Below, piece by piece: positions 6,315 through 6,370 of a stretch of DNA of 6,370 bases. The notes beneath the pieces are model-generated. The model made no database searches. It had not been told where the DNA came from and saw only the letters and a list, made by a program, of their open reading frames with translations. Both the position numbers and the translations under genes were made by a program. Source of the stretch: Nitrososphaera sp. GTDB lineage: Archaea; Thermoproteota; Nitrososphaeria; Nitrososphaerales; Nitrososphaeraceae. The stretch spans positions 1-6,370 of the forward strand of contig JAJPDY010000069.1 in assembly GCA_023252395.1 (NCBI GenBank), in the 5' to 3' direction. Each line of letters opens with the position of its first letter. Within the stretch, counting starts at the first letter, position 1.

Positions 6315-6370
6315 TACAGCTCGGGGCTCCTCTGCACTTTGGCAGCGCTCTCAAACAAAGAGGCAGCGTC
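6314..6370 (-). CDS. gatA: C-terminal end of GatA, amidotransferase subunit A (partial)
   Basis: The reverse strand entering from the right edge is open for 18 codons, DAASLFESAAKVQRSPEL, and stops at a TAA whose last base is the first base of the gatB ATG. GatA is the amidase-family subunit that releases ammonia from glutamine for the GatB site. The identification rests mainly on position: gatA directly before gatB with a one-base overlap is a common arrangement, and an Ala-rich helical '(A)ASLFE' tail fits the GatA C-terminus. None of the catalytic core lies in this window. Confidence 0.72.
   Translation of the reverse strand, partial: DAASLFESAAKVQRSPEL

Overview
The window reads as part of an ammonia-oxidising thaumarchaeal (Nitrososphaerota) chromosome, most likely Nitrososphaera-like. 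The reasons are an archaeal-type TIGR00300 ornithine cyclodeaminase, a surface beta-propeller protein ending in the Thr-rich linker plus 'DLTVESxDLxGNxITGM...GFTPVxFT...FDHW' module typical of that group, an archaeal GatAB pair, AT-rich boxes placed 25-27 nt before start codons (leaderless-type promoters), and a composition a little above 50% GC by eye. The species is inference; gene families carry the argument.

Layout. Five genes lie on the plus strand. (1) A 5'-truncated TIGR00300 ornithine cyclodeaminase-like gene, 1-1206, whose reading frame is open through the left edge. (2) A slipin/SPFH membrane protein, 1267-2229, with two N-terminal membrane helices. (3) msrB, 2256-2666. (4) A small GIY-YIG-like protein, 2659-2955, overlapping the end of msrB by 8 nt. 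(5) A secreted, sequon-rich glucose/sorbosone dehydrogenase-like beta-propeller protein, 3028-4881. On the minus strand lie gatB, 4878-6314, and the last 18 codons of gatA, 6314-6370. gatA and gatB overlap by one base (TAATG). Genes (5) and gatB converge, and their TAG stop codons interlock in one CTAG palindrome.

How they work together. gatA-gatB is a translationally coupled pair forming the Asp-tRNA(Asn)/Glu-tRNA(Gln) amidotransferase. msrB and the GIY-YIG-like gene look co-transcribed, but no functional link can be read from the sequence. The cyclodeaminase, slipin and propeller genes look like separate housekeeping or envelope genes. Every intergenic gap is under 75 nt; the two informative ones hold candidate TATA boxes and, before the propeller gene, a perfect 7-bp dyad.

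I see no mobile element, CRISPR array, RNA gene or defence cassette. The least ordinary element is the secreted propeller protein: it keeps the fold landmarks of the PQQ sugar dehydrogenase family but has a Tyr where the catalytic His is expected and lacks several PQQ-contacting basic residues.
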